NCBI GenBank assembly: GCA_002729235.1
Contig: PBTY01000016.1
Span: 118,876 to 182,875 of the forward strand
Length of the DNA stretch: 64,000 nt
Direction: 5' to 3'
Source of the DNA: Rickettsiales bacterium
Lineage (GTDB): Bacteria > Bacteroidota > Bacteroidia > Cytophagales > Cyclobacteriaceae
Positions 54,141 to 63,729 of this stretch are shown piece after piece. Each line of letters begins with the position of its first letter. Within the stretch, counting starts at the first letter, position 1. A program made the position numbers and the translations under genes. Below the pieces are notes generated by a model that was not told the DNA's origin, searched no databases, and saw nothing but the letters and a program-made list of their open reading frames with translations.

Positions 54141-56059
54141 GATACCAGCTTAAAACGTTTCATAACTAATTCCACTACAGTTCCATTTTGATTTTTCACA
54201 GAAATAGTACCTTTTACTTTCATGGCAAGGATATGGACCATTTTCCAGCCAAATGAATTTAGTTTGGATAAATCTACCTCACTTATCCCAACACCATTAT
54301 CAGACACTTTTGCTCGAAGGACTTCACCTTCCTGATATACCTGTATTTGAATTTGTCCACCTCTATCATTCGGGAAAGCATACTTGATACAATTAGTAAC
54401 CAATTCATTGATAATTAAACCCATGGGAATAACAGTATCAATATCCATCTTCAATCCATGAGTTTCAACTACAAATTCAATACGATCTCGATTAACACCG
54501 AAAGCGTTAAATAATTCAGCACATAAACTCTCCAGATAATCTTGTATATCCACTCCTCTGACGTCATCGGTTGAATACAGCCTTTGATGAATCAGTGCCA
54601 TGGATTTAACCCGGTTCTGCCCTTGTCTTACTGCGCTAATAGCTGCATCATCTTCCAAAGTTTCTGCCTGGAGGTTCAAAAGACTAGAAATGACCTGCAG
54701 GTTATTTTTTACCCGGTGATGAATTTCTTTGAGAAGGGTTTCCCGCTCTGCCAGAGATTTAGAAATTTGATTGTTTTTAACAGCCAGGATATCAGAAGTC
54801 TTCTTCTTGGTATCGTATCTATAATACAAGAAACCGGCAACTCCGATCAGCAGTACAAAACCAGAAATAAAAATATTCCGCTGATTGTTGGCTCTTGCCA
54901 GAGACAAAGCGACATTCTTCTGTTCCAATTCTAATTCTGCTATCTTTTGCTTGTTGCTGGCAGTCTCATACTGAATATTCAATTCATGGACTAGTGATTC
55001 TTGTCGGAGGTTATGCAAGCTATCCTTCAGATAATCATAGTATTCCATCATAGCCTCAGCTCTCCTATAATTGTTATTGAGTTTTTCAAACTCAACATCA
55101 ATACCTAGGAGTTTAATAAATACGTTTAGATCTCCTACCTTCTTAGCAAAGAAGTACCCACTATCCAGGCAAACTCTGGATCGCTTATAATCACCTCGAA
55201 GAAAATGATATTGCGTCAGGTTTTGATAGACAACTCCCAAGGAAGAGAGGTTTCCAAGTTGTCTGTTATTAGCAATTGCTTTCTGACTATATTGTATGAC
55301 TTTGTCATGGTTTCCTAATTGATCATGAATGATGGCTCCATTGTTATAAACTCGAGCCAACAATACGGGATTACTCTTCAAACCTGGATCATTCAGTACC
55401 CGCTCATAAATGAAAAGTGCAGAATCAGGCATATTCATTCGCCCATACCAGGTAGCAAGACTAATCAGGAAACTATAGTCTGTGGTATTTCTTCTGGATA
55501 ATGCCTGATCATAACATTCCTTTGCTTTCTTTAAATCATTGGAACGTTGGAATAAAAATCCCATTGAGGCATAGACGCCAGCAGCCATATCTTCCAATCC
55601 GAGGCTATCAAAACAACTTAGAGCAATCGTGAATTTCTCCTGAGCAGAACTCATTCGCCCCAAAGCAAGCAATACATCCCCTTGCCCTTTAAGGTTTTGG
55701 GCATAAAATTCCGGCAGGTTTGAAACAGAAGTCAAAGAAACCCCAAGATTATAATAATATAATGCTGAGTCATATTTTGATTGTATGTCAAATGCCTTTC
55801 CCATTAGGGCATATGCCCTTGCCAGTTGAGGATTTTCTTTGGACGATTGAAAATAGCTCTCCAGATAAAATATTGCAGAATCGGGATATGAATAAAGGTA
55901 TATTTCGGCTTTAGCCAAAAGGTCAGAGTCAGACACATCCAAAGAACTCGATAAGGATGTATTATGCAATACCAGGAGGGCGTAGACGGTCAATAAATAG
56001 AATATCCTCGGCATAGTTGGACCTATAACACGACCAAAAGATAACAACTTAATTTCCAA
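54137..56059 (-). CDS. TPR sensor histidine kinase of cassette 2
   Basis: This 640-residue protein has a signal anchor, TPR repeats (about 45-345) and a membrane helix near 395-415 (IFISGFVLLIGVAGFLYY). HisKA_2 with phosphoacceptor lies in TLLKEIHHRVKNNLQVISSL, and HATPase shows NELVTNCIKYAFPND and DNGVGISEVDL. An ATG at 56014 would place the start directly at the signal anchor (MPRIFYLLTVYALLV); the longer frame from 56059 is kept here. It is paired with the LytTR regulator by a 4-bp overlap. The TPR periplasmic part probably senses a surface or envelope signal. Confidence 0.88.
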   Translation of the reverse strand: MEIKLLSFGRVIGPTMPRIFYLLTVYALLVLHNTSLSSSLDVSDSDLLAKAEIYLYSYPDSAIFYLESYFQSSKENPQLARAYALMGKAFDIQSKYDSALYYYNLGVSLTSVSNLPEFYAQNLKGQGDVLLALGRMSSAQEKFTIALSCFDSLGLEDMAAGVYASMGFLFQRSNDLKKAKECYDQALSRRNTTDYSFLISLATWYGRMNMPDSALFIYERVLNDPGLKSNPVLLARVYNNGAIIHDQLGNHDKVIQYSQKAIANNRQLGNLSSLGVVYQNLTQYHFLRGDYKRSRVCLDSGYFFAKKVGDLNVFIKLLGIDVEFEKLNNNYRRAEAMMEYYDYLKDSLHNLRQESLVHELNIQYETASNKQKIAELELEQKNVALSLARANNQRNIFISGFVLLIGVAGFLYYRYDTKKKTSDILAVKNNQISKSLAERETLLKEIHHRVKNNLQVISSLLNLQAETLEDDAAISAVRQGQNRVKSMALIHQRLYSTDDVRGVDIQDYLESLCAELFNAFGVNRDRIEFVVETHGLKMDIDTVIPMGLIINELVTNCIKYAFPNDRGGQIQIQVYQEGEVLRAKVSDNGVGISEVDLSKLNSFGWKMVHILAMKVKGTISVKNQNGTVVELVMKRFKLVS

Positions 56060-56074
56060 TCATATCTCTAGTAA

Positions 56075-56104
56075 ACAAAAAAACCGACTCTCTCGAGTCG
56101 GTTT
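56075..56104 (-). terminator. AACCGACTC hairpin terminator after mini-protein 3
   Basis: AAACCGACTC pairs with GAGTCGGTTT across TCTC, with an A run on the left that is a T run on the minus strand. The identical hairpin lies at 63648-63677, where it precedes kinase 3. Confidence 0.8.
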
Positions 56105-56156
56105 AATACCTGAATCCGATTCAATATCGGTCCAGGACGCCCTAATCTTCAATACC

Positions 56157-56336
56157 TTAGGAGTTCCGCTTATGGTCTCTCAATTTCTTTATTCCATAGG
56201 CTCCTCCTGCAGCAAGCAATAAACTCAATCCTCCATCAATAGGAGTGGCTGGTGGGGCTCCTGGTTGGGCAAAAGCTGGCACAACAAGTAATATAGCTGG
56301 AAGGATTAGTATGATTTTATATAGTAGATTTTTCAT
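56157..56336 (-). CDS. PID-CTERM-like mini-protein 3 (59 residues)
   Basis: This 59-residue protein has a signal peptide (MKNLLYKIILILPAILLVVP then AFAQ), a linker PGAPPATPIDGG, a helix (LSLLLAAGGAYGIKKLR) and tail DHKRNS. The product is identical to mini-protein 4, with only synonymous base changes such as GTG/GTA. It lies 152 bp after the stop of giant 3, with a REP-like element between them, rather than 20-35 bp as in the other units. It is too short for standard gene calling. Confidence 0.82.
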   Translation of the reverse strand: MKNLLYKIILILPAILLVVPAFAQPGAPPATPIDGGLSLLLAAGGAYGIKKLRDHKRNS

Positions 56337-56373
56337 GATTTCTCTGTTTTAATGATGTGAGTCAAAAGCTTAA

Positions 56374-56469
56374 GTCACCCTGAATTCAGTTCAGGATCTT
56401 TCTGAATAGATTCCTGAATGATCGTTGTTAGATTCTGACATTCCATGCGGAACAAATTCAGAATGACCA
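56374..56469 (-). repeat. REP-like extragenic palindromic element between giant 3 and mini-protein 3
   Basis: Ends resemble each other as inverted repeats: GTCACCCTGAATTCAGTTC on the left and GAACAAATTCAGAATGACC on the right. The middle is A+T-rich and also contains TTCAGGATC/CTGAATAGATTC. A copy starts at 63947 and runs past the window edge. Elements of this CCCTGAAT type are known as dispersed repeats in many bacteria. Confidence 0.55.
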
Positions 56470-56488
56470 CCATTTTGCTTTTGACATT

Positions 56489-59400
56489 TTATTTCAAAAT
56501 GATTTTATGTGTTCGTTCACCGTCTGTAATTAGATAAACACCTGCAGGAAGATTGGTCTGGATTTGAATTGATTGATTAATTGTTTTAGTCAATACTTTT
56601 TGTCCATTCAAATTGATCAAATCAATTGTCCGCTTCATTCCAGATGGTAGGTTGATATAAATGGTTTGCTCATAAGCATAGACTTCAACATCTTGATCTG
56701 TCAATCCCAGAACACCGAAGTTCTTGATCAACTCAAAACGATCATTAAACTGACCTTCGCTTGTAACAAATTCGTATCCACTCGACGCATCCACTACTTG
56801 ATCGAGATCCTTATCTCTCAGTAGAAGCTCATAACCTTGAGACTCATCTAAATCAACATTAATTGAATAAGATCCAGCCTCCTCAACCTTGTAACCTAAT
56901 GGAACTATTTCAGTCGAAGAGTTGATGGTTTGGATTGCCAGTGATGTGTTCGCTTTTTTGGTATAAATCATATATTGTGATTCCTCACTATATACTCTGG
57001 CATCATATCCTTCAGCTAATTGATCATTAGAAATTTGCTCGTTCCATGCAATCACTGCCTGCCTGGAAAGACCTTCTGCATGTGTTAGATTTACCCGCAT
57101 TATTGGTGATTGATTGAAAGATGTTCTGAAGAAGTTATCATCTGAATTATTTCCAGAAACACGCATCCCCTCTGTAAACGTGATATCTCCAGCACTACCA
57201 TCTAACTGCACAAAGAACCCTTGCATGGCTCCAATACGACCATTCCATCTGGCTTCATTATCAACTCCTCCATTGTCTGTAGCACCCGACTTATTCGCAA
57301 CGATATAATCACTATTTGAACCTCTACCTGTATTAGATCCATTGTCATCCCAAATGTAAATGGCGTCTGTTGTGTTGGTATTGGCATCTAAGAAGTCATC
57401 TATGAACAAGGCTGCCGGATAAGGATTACTAACCATATGCCAACCATCATTATCGAAGCTTCCTGGATAGGTGATTGTACCAGTATTCGGAGTACCCGTA
57501 AATTCAATCAATTGCTGATTGGATTGAGTATATCCCTGACCTGGATTGAGGGCATTAGATGATGCATCGATCCATCTAACCAGGTCATCAGTTGCTTCAG
57601 CTGCTGCTTCATCATACGCATAGACATGTAAACCAAGATCCGAGCCGATTATTGACAAATCAAATTCAACAGGCGTTCCAACGAAACTATATCGACCGTC
57701 TGCATACCTTGTATTTCGCTTTATGATAATGTTGTCAGAAACAGCCTGACCCTCATAGGTGATTAATGAAGATCCAGATTGAATAGTCAAACCCCCATTA
57801 TTAATTAATGATTCTGTCACTTCAAGCGCACCTTCGTTATTCACACTGATGCTTCCTGATGAGGTAATTGTCAGGTTTTTTGCTGCGAAAGCTCCTTGAA
57901 TAGAAAAGGCATAGTTATCTCTAATTTCCACATTGTCTTCTTTAGTTGGCTGAAAAGAAGAATAGACTGTCTCCCCAAAGGTCCACAGACCATCTTCCCA
58001 GATATAAACACTCTCACTCACGCCAATGGATTGTTCCACATCACCGGCCGCATTATAATAATCATTTCCGCTTTGGGAAGCAGTGATTATGGCTGTGCCT
58101 GAACCCTCGATGGTCACCACCCCATTTGCTATCGAAACCACATTAGAATTACTACTTTCAAAATCCAGTTGAAGATTTGATGAGGAGCTAGCATAGCTAT
58201 TTAAGCTAAAACTTTGATCTCCTTCGGCTTTAGTAGGTAGCGGATTGAATGTAATTTCTTGATCTGCTTTGATAACCGTCAAAACTTGTTCAACGTTTTC
58301 AGGGGCATTCCAATCATCATTGGCCAACAAACTGGCTATTATAGTGACAGTCCCAGGCTTATGTAAATCCAAAATGCCACTACTGCTGATTGAGGCAATC
58401 TCGGAATCAGAAACCAACCAATTAAGATCTCTATCTGAGCTAGAACTGCTCATTTCGGTCAAATCCAGATTGTCCGCATTCCAAATAACCTCACCGAGTG
58501 ACTCAAAGGTTATTTCATCATCTCCCTTCAAAATAGTGATGGTACGTTCTACATTTTCAGCAGCGTTGTATTCACCGTTACCGGCTTGGCTTGCTGTTAC
58601 AATAACCTCTCCTGCATGTTTTGCAATTAAAAAACTTCCAGCTAGTTCTGCGTTATCATTACTCAATGAATACGAAACCTCCAATCCCGAAGAAGCTGTA
58701 GCACCAAGGCTAATTGCTTCACTTCCTAACTGTATATCAGACGGTTGATCAAAATCAATCGTTTGATCTTTGATTGCATAAATGGTTTTGGTGATAGCCT
58801 GAGTAGATTCCCCTGTGCAGACATTTCTAATCACTACACTTACCTCACCACTCGAAGCACTTTCAGCCACAGCCACTTTCACCATTATTGGAGAATATTC
58901 CGTAACCTCCCATCCATCAGGAAAGGTCCATTCAAAAAACGAATTTAACTCATCATCTCCTGGGGTGAACCCTGTAAGTGAATATGTCAGATCACTTCCC
59001 TCAGCTACCGACTCTATACCTGCTACTGAAAGGCCACTTAGGTACGCTTCTAATTCTTGCATAGTGTACTCATTACAGCCATTCAGAGAAAAGAAAGGCG
59101 TAGACCCACCTACCACATCGTCATCATTTTTGGAAGCTACGCTGAAACGTGAAAAAGTTCCCGAGCTATGATTGATAACTTTTGAGTTGGATGTGGTGGA
59201 AAACTCCGAAGAAAATTCACTTCCTAAATCTGGATATGACTGACTCACTACGTGACTAGTGGCAAGCGGATCGTCATTACTCCAATGGATCCCGATATCC
59301 GCGTATGGCGAACCAGCCTGATCAATTATAGGTTGCAACATGGTTGGTGCTGCAGGTGCTGGCAGCAAAAAGTCCACGGTGATGTCATCAGAAGTGGAGC

Positions 59401-60835
59401 AGCCATTGGTATTGGTCACAGTAACACTGTAGGTACCATCTTCTGTCACATCAATTGTTTTAGTGGTGACACCTGTAGACCAGGTATAAGTCATTCCCGA
59501 CGGCAATTCCTCGCCTAGTGTCACGATGCTTCCTTCCGTTGGAGTAAAATCCTCACCAAGATCTATAGTAGGAGGAACACACTGAGCGTACAAAGTAACA
59601 GAACTACTTGCATTTCCAATCAACACATTATCAGAACCACCTCCAGGTGTCGACTCAACAATGTTACTTGCGGACACACCCAGGTATGGTGATGCGGTAA
59701 TTTGTCCATCGGAATCGAATGTGACTGTTCCTGGGTAGTTTTCACCATCACTCACCAAATTTCCTCCTATTGTAATTTCACCATTGTCATAAATAGACAT
59801 GCCCGTAGAGCTTAGACTACCGTGCGTCTCATCCAGATAGTACTCAAACTGCATCGTACTGCCAGCATATCCACTGAATAAAAGCTCCTCATGACCGGCG
59901 ATGGTTTTGGAACCGGTCACATAAACAATAGAGCCATCCTTGTAGATATCATTGATGGTGTACAAAGAAGAAAAGAGCACTTTGTTAGAGCCAACTGTAG
60001 AGATAAAGAAACGTCCGTCTGTTAGTTCACCATAAATATTAGTTGAGCTAACAGCTTTGATAACAGAAGCCACATCGGAGCCAATATTGTATACAACATC
60101 ATCAATAGATGTACTGGACCCGCTGGCAAAATTCACACTATAATATCGCCATATAACATTGGTGCCCTGGCTGATCAACCAGAAAAGCTCACTACTCCCA
60201 TCATCTGGCAAGTAAACCTGTCCTGCGATATCATCATTAGTCGTATCATATGTAGCTGTAGCCGAAACAGCCAAAGACGTACTTAGTCTCTTCAACCGAG
60301 CCTGCAACCCGTTGCCACTTGAGACTCGGGAGGATGTCACAAATATCTGTGTTCCCTTAAACCCAATATCATAAGCAATCGGTCCAAGTTTAACAGTGGC
60401 ATCATTAACGTCTTCATAACTGACAACTTCAGTACCTGAAGAATTGTACTTATAAATAACATATCCATTTGGACTTGAAGAATTAGTCGCATCGTCTGGA
60501 TTGACATTGACCAGAACATACACATTTTCACTAGCATCAAAAACCAGGTCTACCCCATAATCTTCCGAGCTTCCATAGGCTGACGAATACTCAACATCCC
60601 ATTCTACTGTACCTTCTGCACCAAATTTGATGAGAATAGCATCGTGATCAGACCCGGTAAATGCAGTAGTGAGGACATACACATTGCCGTTGGAATCGGT
60701 TATAGATTCGACAAACTCAAGAGAACCCGGGCCATTGGGATTGCTGTAAGTGATAGACCATTTGTCTGCTAGAATTTGGGCTGAGATATCGGTCATGGCA
60801 TACATGGCCAGTAACAAGACAAAATAATATTTCAT
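56489..60835 (-). CDS. giant T9SS-secreted surface protein with SBBP-like and Ig-like domains (giant 3)
   Basis: This 1448-residue protein has a signal peptide (YYFVLLLAMYAMTDISAQ) and an N-terminal beta-propeller-like region with SBBP-type strands (SITDSNGNVYVLTTAFTGSD near residue 45; LVFDASENVYVLVNV near residue 95). A PKD/fibronectin-like block follows (TYTWSTGVTTKTIDVTEDG near residue 450), then three Big-2-like Ig repeats (about 690-960: AENVERTITI; APENVEQVLTV; AAGDVEQSIGV). The surface region shared with giant 2 (RWNGRIGAMQGFFVQLDG) and a T9SS sorting domain (DLINLNGQKVLTK) complete it. It follows the kinase/LytTR pair at 60948-63523. Confidence 0.9.
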   Translation of the reverse strand: MKYYFVLLLAMYAMTDISAQILADKWSITYSNPNGPGSLEFVESITDSNGNVYVLTTAFTGSDHDAILIKFGAEGTVEWDVEYSSAYGSSEDYGVDLVFDASENVYVLVNVNPDDATNSSSPNGYVIYKYNSSGTEVVSYEDVNDATVKLGPIAYDIGFKGTQIFVTSSRVSSGNGLQARLKRLSTSLAVSATATYDTTNDDIAGQVYLPDDGSSELFWLISQGTNVIWRYYSVNFASGSSTSIDDVVYNIGSDVASVIKAVSSTNIYGELTDGRFFISTVGSNKVLFSSLYTINDIYKDGSIVYVTGSKTIAGHEELLFSGYAGSTMQFEYYLDETHGSLSSTGMSIYDNGEITIGGNLVSDGENYPGTVTFDSDGQITASPYLGVSASNIVESTPGGGSDNVLIGNASSSVTLYAQCVPPTIDLGEDFTPTEGSIVTLGEELPSGMTYTWSTGVTTKTIDVTEDGTYSVTVTNTNGCSTSDDITVDFLLPAPAAPTMLQPIIDQAGSPYADIGIHWSNDDPLATSHVVSQSYPDLGSEFSSEFSTTSNSKVINHSSGTFSRFSVASKNDDDVVGGSTPFFSLNGCNEYTMQELEAYLSGLSVAGIESVAEGSDLTYSLTGFTPGDDELNSFFEWTFPDGWEVTEYSPIMVKVAVAESASSGEVSVVIRNVCTGESTQAITKTIYAIKDQTIDFDQPSDIQLGSEAISLGATASSGLEVSYSLSNDNAELAGSFLIAKHAGEVIVTASQAGNGEYNAAENVERTITILKGDDEITFESLGEVIWNADNLDLTEMSSSSSDRDLNWLVSDSEIASISSSGILDLHKPGTVTIIASLLANDDWNAPENVEQVLTVIKADQEITFNPLPTKAEGDQSFSLNSYASSSSNLQLDFESSNSNVVSIANGVVTIEGSGTAIITASQSGNDYYNAAGDVEQSIGVSESVYIWEDGLWTFGETVYSSFQPTKEDNVEIRDNYAFSIQGAFAAKNLTITSSGSISVNNEGALEVTESLINNGGLTIQSGSSLITYEGQAVSDNIIIKRNTRYADGRYSFVGTPVEFDLSIIGSDLGLHVYAYDEAAAEATDDLVRWIDASSNALNPGQGYTQSNQQLIEFTGTPNTGTITYPGSFDNDGWHMVSNPYPAALFIDDFLDANTNTTDAIYIWDDNGSNTGRGSNSDYIVANKSGATDNGGVDNEARWNGRIGAMQGFFVQLDGSAGDITFTEGMRVSGNNSDDNFFRTSFNQSPIMRVNLTHAEGLSRQAVIAWNEQISNDQLAEGYDARVYSEESQYMIYTKKANTSLAIQTINSSTEIVPLGYKVEEAGSYSINVDLDESQGYELLLRDKDLDQVVDASSGYEFVTSEGQFNDRFELIKNFGVLGLTDQDVEVYAYEQTIYINLPSGMKRTIDLINLNGQKVLTKTINQSIQIQTNLPAGVYLITDGERTHKIILK

Positions 60836-60894
60836 ATGGACGATTTATTGAATTGGCCTTCAAATTCATCCTTTTGGCTAATTACTGGAAATGG

Positions 60895-60923
60895 TATTTA
60901 GTGAGTTGACCAAACTATTTAGT
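60895..60923 (-). promoter_or_regulatory. direct-repeat candidate LytTR binding site upstream of giant 3
   Basis: TATTTAGT occurs at 60895 and 60916, a 21-nt spacing of the kind reported for LytTR-family operators. The same stretch holds the inverted pair GTGAGTT/AACTCAC. It lies between the LytTR regulator gene and giant 3. Confidence 0.4.
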
Positions 60924-60947
60924 AACTCACCCAAAAATTATGGTAAG

Positions 60948-61646
60948 TTAAATCAAGGTCAACTGGTCCATCAGGTTTTTGCGATGTGACTTGCTAATAG
61001 CCACTTTATGACCCTTCAAAAAAACAAAATTCTCAGATATACTGTCTATCAATCTGAAATTGATCAGGAAGGATCGATGGACTCTGACAAAACCCAAAGG
61101 CACCAATTTTTCTTCAACACTTTTCAGTGTATGGCTAATAATAAACTTATCTGTCTCGGTAAATAAATTGGTATAGTTATCAAAAGCTTCTGCGTAAACA
61201 ATCTCATCTGACATCAGCGAGATAATTTCCTGTTCCTTTTTTACAAATAACTTTTCAGGCTTCCAATCCTTCTGAAATGTCTGAAAATGTCTTTTTCGCA
61301 ACCCTAATTCTACATTAGCAATCAAATCAGCATCCTGATACGGCTTAACCAGATATCCTGAAGGATTGGTCCTACCTGCCCGTGCGAGTGTCGCTTTGTC
61401 ATAATAGGAAGTGAGAAAAATAAAAGGAATAGTCAACTGCTCAGCCAACTCAATTCCATCCACTGTTCCTTCAATATTGATATCTAAAAGGGCCAACTCC
61501 GGAGCATATTGCTGAATGGCCTCAAGAGCATCTGCAGCTTCATCCACGATAGCACAAACATGAAAACCATGTGCTTCCAACGTTTCAGAGATATCGTCTG
61601 CAATGAGAGGTTCATCTTCTACTACAAGTATGGAGGGCTTGCTCAT
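60948..61646 (-). CDS. LytTR response regulator of cassette 3
   Basis: This 232-residue protein has a receiver (VVEDEPLIADDIS; phosphoacceptor D55 in LALLDINIEG; LVKPY near 102) and a LytTR domain (about 133-228, IVYAEAFDNYTNLFTE). It overlaps the kinase by 4 bp and lies 112 bp upstream of giant 3. It is clearly related to the regulator at 53439 along its length, consistent with duplication of the cassette. Confidence 0.9.
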   Translation of the reverse strand: MSKPSILVVEDEPLIADDISETLEAHGFHVCAIVDEAADALEAIQQYAPELALLDINIEGTVDGIELAEQLTIPFIFLTSYYDKATLARAGRTNPSGYLVKPYQDADLIANVELGLRKRHFQTFQKDWKPEKLFVKKEQEIISLMSDEIVYAEAFDNYTNLFTETDKFIISHTLKSVEEKLVPLGFVRVHRSFLINFRLIDSISENFVFLKGHKVAISKSHRKNLMDQLTLI

Positions 61647-63523
61647 GTGACTAATTTATATCTTGCCAATGAAAGAGTAACAGTTGTACCCTGATTATTG
61701 ATCACTTCTATTTCAGCTTTGACCTTCCTGGAAAGTGATCGAATCATTTTCCAGCCAAATGAATTATGTTGCTGCATGGCTAATTCATCCATACCCACAC
61801 CATTATCTCTTAGCACTATTATCAATCGATCACTTTGCTCAACAACCGACAAATCCAGTCGAGCTTCTTGTATATCCACAAATGCATACTTCAATGCATT
61901 GGTAATTAGTTCATTCATAATTAGTCCTAAAGGAATCACCGTATCAATATCCATCTTCAAACCTGATGTGTTGACATTCGAACTAACATCAATTGCCCCA
62001 AAAACCTGTTTGAGTTCTACCAGCAAGTTTTCAAAATAATCCTGAATATCGACTCCTCTGATGTCTTCTGCGCTATACAGTTTCTGATGAATTAGCGCCA
62101 TTGATTTTACTCGATGTTGGCCCTCTTTAATTGCATCCACCGCAGCCTCATTTTGAAGAGACCCAGCCTGTAATTTTAGCAAACTGGAGATAACCTGTAA
62201 GTTGTTTTTTACTCGATGATGAATTTCTTTTAATAAAATCTCTCGCTCACGCAAAGACTTTCGTTTATTCCTAAATAAAAGAAAAAGTAAAATAGCTGCT
62301 ATTAAGATTATGACACATAATGCAAGAAGTATATTTCGTTGATTCGCTGATTTTGCCAGAAGTAGCTGATTGAGCTGCTGATCTAACTCCAATTGAGTAA
62401 TTTGATTGTCTTTTTTTTCTGACTCGTACTTTTCAGTCATCTCTAAAACAGCCCTACTGTTTCGCTCATCCATCAAACTATCCTTATAGACCTCATACTC
62501 GATTCGGTATTCATAGGCAGATTCAAAATTTTCGATCTTTGCATAGACTCTAGCCAAACCTAAAAGGGCATCCCTAATCTGCTCTTTACTCCTCACTTCT
62601 TTAGCCTCTTGTAGGCTGAGCTTTAAATTAGACAGTGCCAAATTATAATCACCCTGCATTCTATGTAGCTCAGCAATGTTAAAATAGCTTCGAGCAATTT
62701 CTTTACGATCTCCAATTCTCTCGTAGGTTTTCAGTGCTCGTTTAAAAAGGATTAGCGTGGAATCTTGCTTATCTAAATAGAAATAAAGTATACCCAAATT
62801 ATTAGTAGTAGCTGCTAATCCTCTGAAGTCTTGTGCTTTTTCTCGGTATTTGATGGACCGTTTATAATAAAGAAGCGCTGAATCGTAAACCTTTTCTTTC
62901 CTAAACTCGATAGCAATATTGTTATAGATATTCCCAAGACTTTGGTAATCCTCTGACTTCAATTGTATGGGAATTGCTTTTCGGTAATACGTTACCGCTT
63001 CGTCCACTCGGTCCATATTGGATAATACAATCCCCAGGTTGACATAATTTGAACCAAGCATTTCCTGATTTCCAATTTGCTCATTGATTTGCATGGATTG
63101 TAACAGATAAGCAGATGCTGTTTCATAATTACCTCGCTCTTGTTCGAGAAAACCAAGGTTATTCAGAGCCGTTCCTTCACCTTTTTCATCCCTTAACTCT
63201 TTATAGAAAATGATGGCTTTCTTGTAATGGCTCTCACCAGAATCATATTGACTTAGTGTTCTAAACACCGTACCAATATTATTGTGACTTTCTGCAATTC
63301 CTCTTAGATACTCTAGATCCAGACTTTGGGATAAAGCCTTATTACCTAAAACCAAAGCACTGTCAGGAAAATTGGAAGACAAGTTATATGCAGATAGATA
63401 GAGCGCCTCTATTTTGGCCGTATCCACTTTGGAGTTTATATGCCTTTCTAGACTATCCCAATTCATCGTTTGAGACTTAGCCGAAAACGAAAACAGTATA
63501 AAAAGACAGAATACTATCCTCAT
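61643..63523 (-). CDS. TPR sensor histidine kinase of cassette 3
   Basis: This 626-residue protein has a signal peptide or anchor (IVFCLFILFSFSAKSQ), TPR repeats from about 30 to 330 (LGNIYNNIAIEFRKEKVYDS) and a membrane helix near 396-416 (LLALCVIILIAAILLFLLF). HisKA_2 (ILLKEIHHRVKNNLQVISSL) is followed by a HATPase with NELITNALKYAF and DNGVGMDELA. Its TPR set is more regular than that of kinase 2. It forms the first part of cassette 3 and overlaps the LytTR regulator. Confidence 0.88.
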   Translation of the reverse strand: MRIVFCLFILFSFSAKSQTMNWDSLERHINSKVDTAKIEALYLSAYNLSSNFPDSALVLGNKALSQSLDLEYLRGIAESHNNIGTVFRTLSQYDSGESHYKKAIIFYKELRDEKGEGTALNNLGFLEQERGNYETASAYLLQSMQINEQIGNQEMLGSNYVNLGIVLSNMDRVDEAVTYYRKAIPIQLKSEDYQSLGNIYNNIAIEFRKEKVYDSALLYYKRSIKYREKAQDFRGLAATTNNLGILYFYLDKQDSTLILFKRALKTYERIGDRKEIARSYFNIAELHRMQGDYNLALSNLKLSLQEAKEVRSKEQIRDALLGLARVYAKIENFESAYEYRIEYEVYKDSLMDERNSRAVLEMTEKYESEKKDNQITQLELDQQLNQLLLAKSANQRNILLALCVIILIAAILLFLLFRNKRKSLREREILLKEIHHRVKNNLQVISSLLKLQAGSLQNEAAVDAIKEGQHRVKSMALIHQKLYSAEDIRGVDIQDYFENLLVELKQVFGAIDVSSNVNTSGLKMDIDTVIPLGLIMNELITNALKYAFVDIQEARLDLSVVEQSDRLIIVLRDNGVGMDELAMQQHNSFGWKMIRSLSRKVKAEIEVINNQGTTVTLSLARYKLVT

Positions 63524-63646
63524 ACAAACCTAGTTAGTGAAAGCATGCTTCAATATACGTCACTTTGTTGACAACCTGTCTCTCAGACTATCACAATACC
63601 CGCAACCAATAAATGAGTGTGACTGCTAGTGAAACTAGCTTTTATA

Positions 63647-63677
63647 AACAAAAAAACCGACTCTCTCGAGTCGGTTT
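63647..63677 (-). terminator. AACCGACTC hairpin terminator after mini-protein 4
   Basis: This copy of the hairpin at 56075-56104 (AAACCGACTC...GAGTCGGTTT) has the A run on its left. It separates mini-protein 4 from kinase 3. To its left an inverted repeat GCTAGT-GAA-ACTAGC lies at 63625-63639. Confidence 0.8.
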
Positions 63678-63729
63678 AATACCTGAATCTGATCCAAGAT
63701 CAATCCAGGACGCCCTAATCTTCAATACC

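Larger units (their letters stand above)
56072..56427. repeat. near-identical 356-bp block duplicated at 63645-64000 (copy 1)
   Basis: The terminator hairpin, the spacer, the whole mini-protein 3 gene and the start of the REP-like element match positions 63645-64000 at a constant offset of 7573. Differences are limited to a cluster of substitutions near 56119-56131 and a few synonymous changes in the gene. The copy at the right edge may continue beyond the window. Confidence 0.85.
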
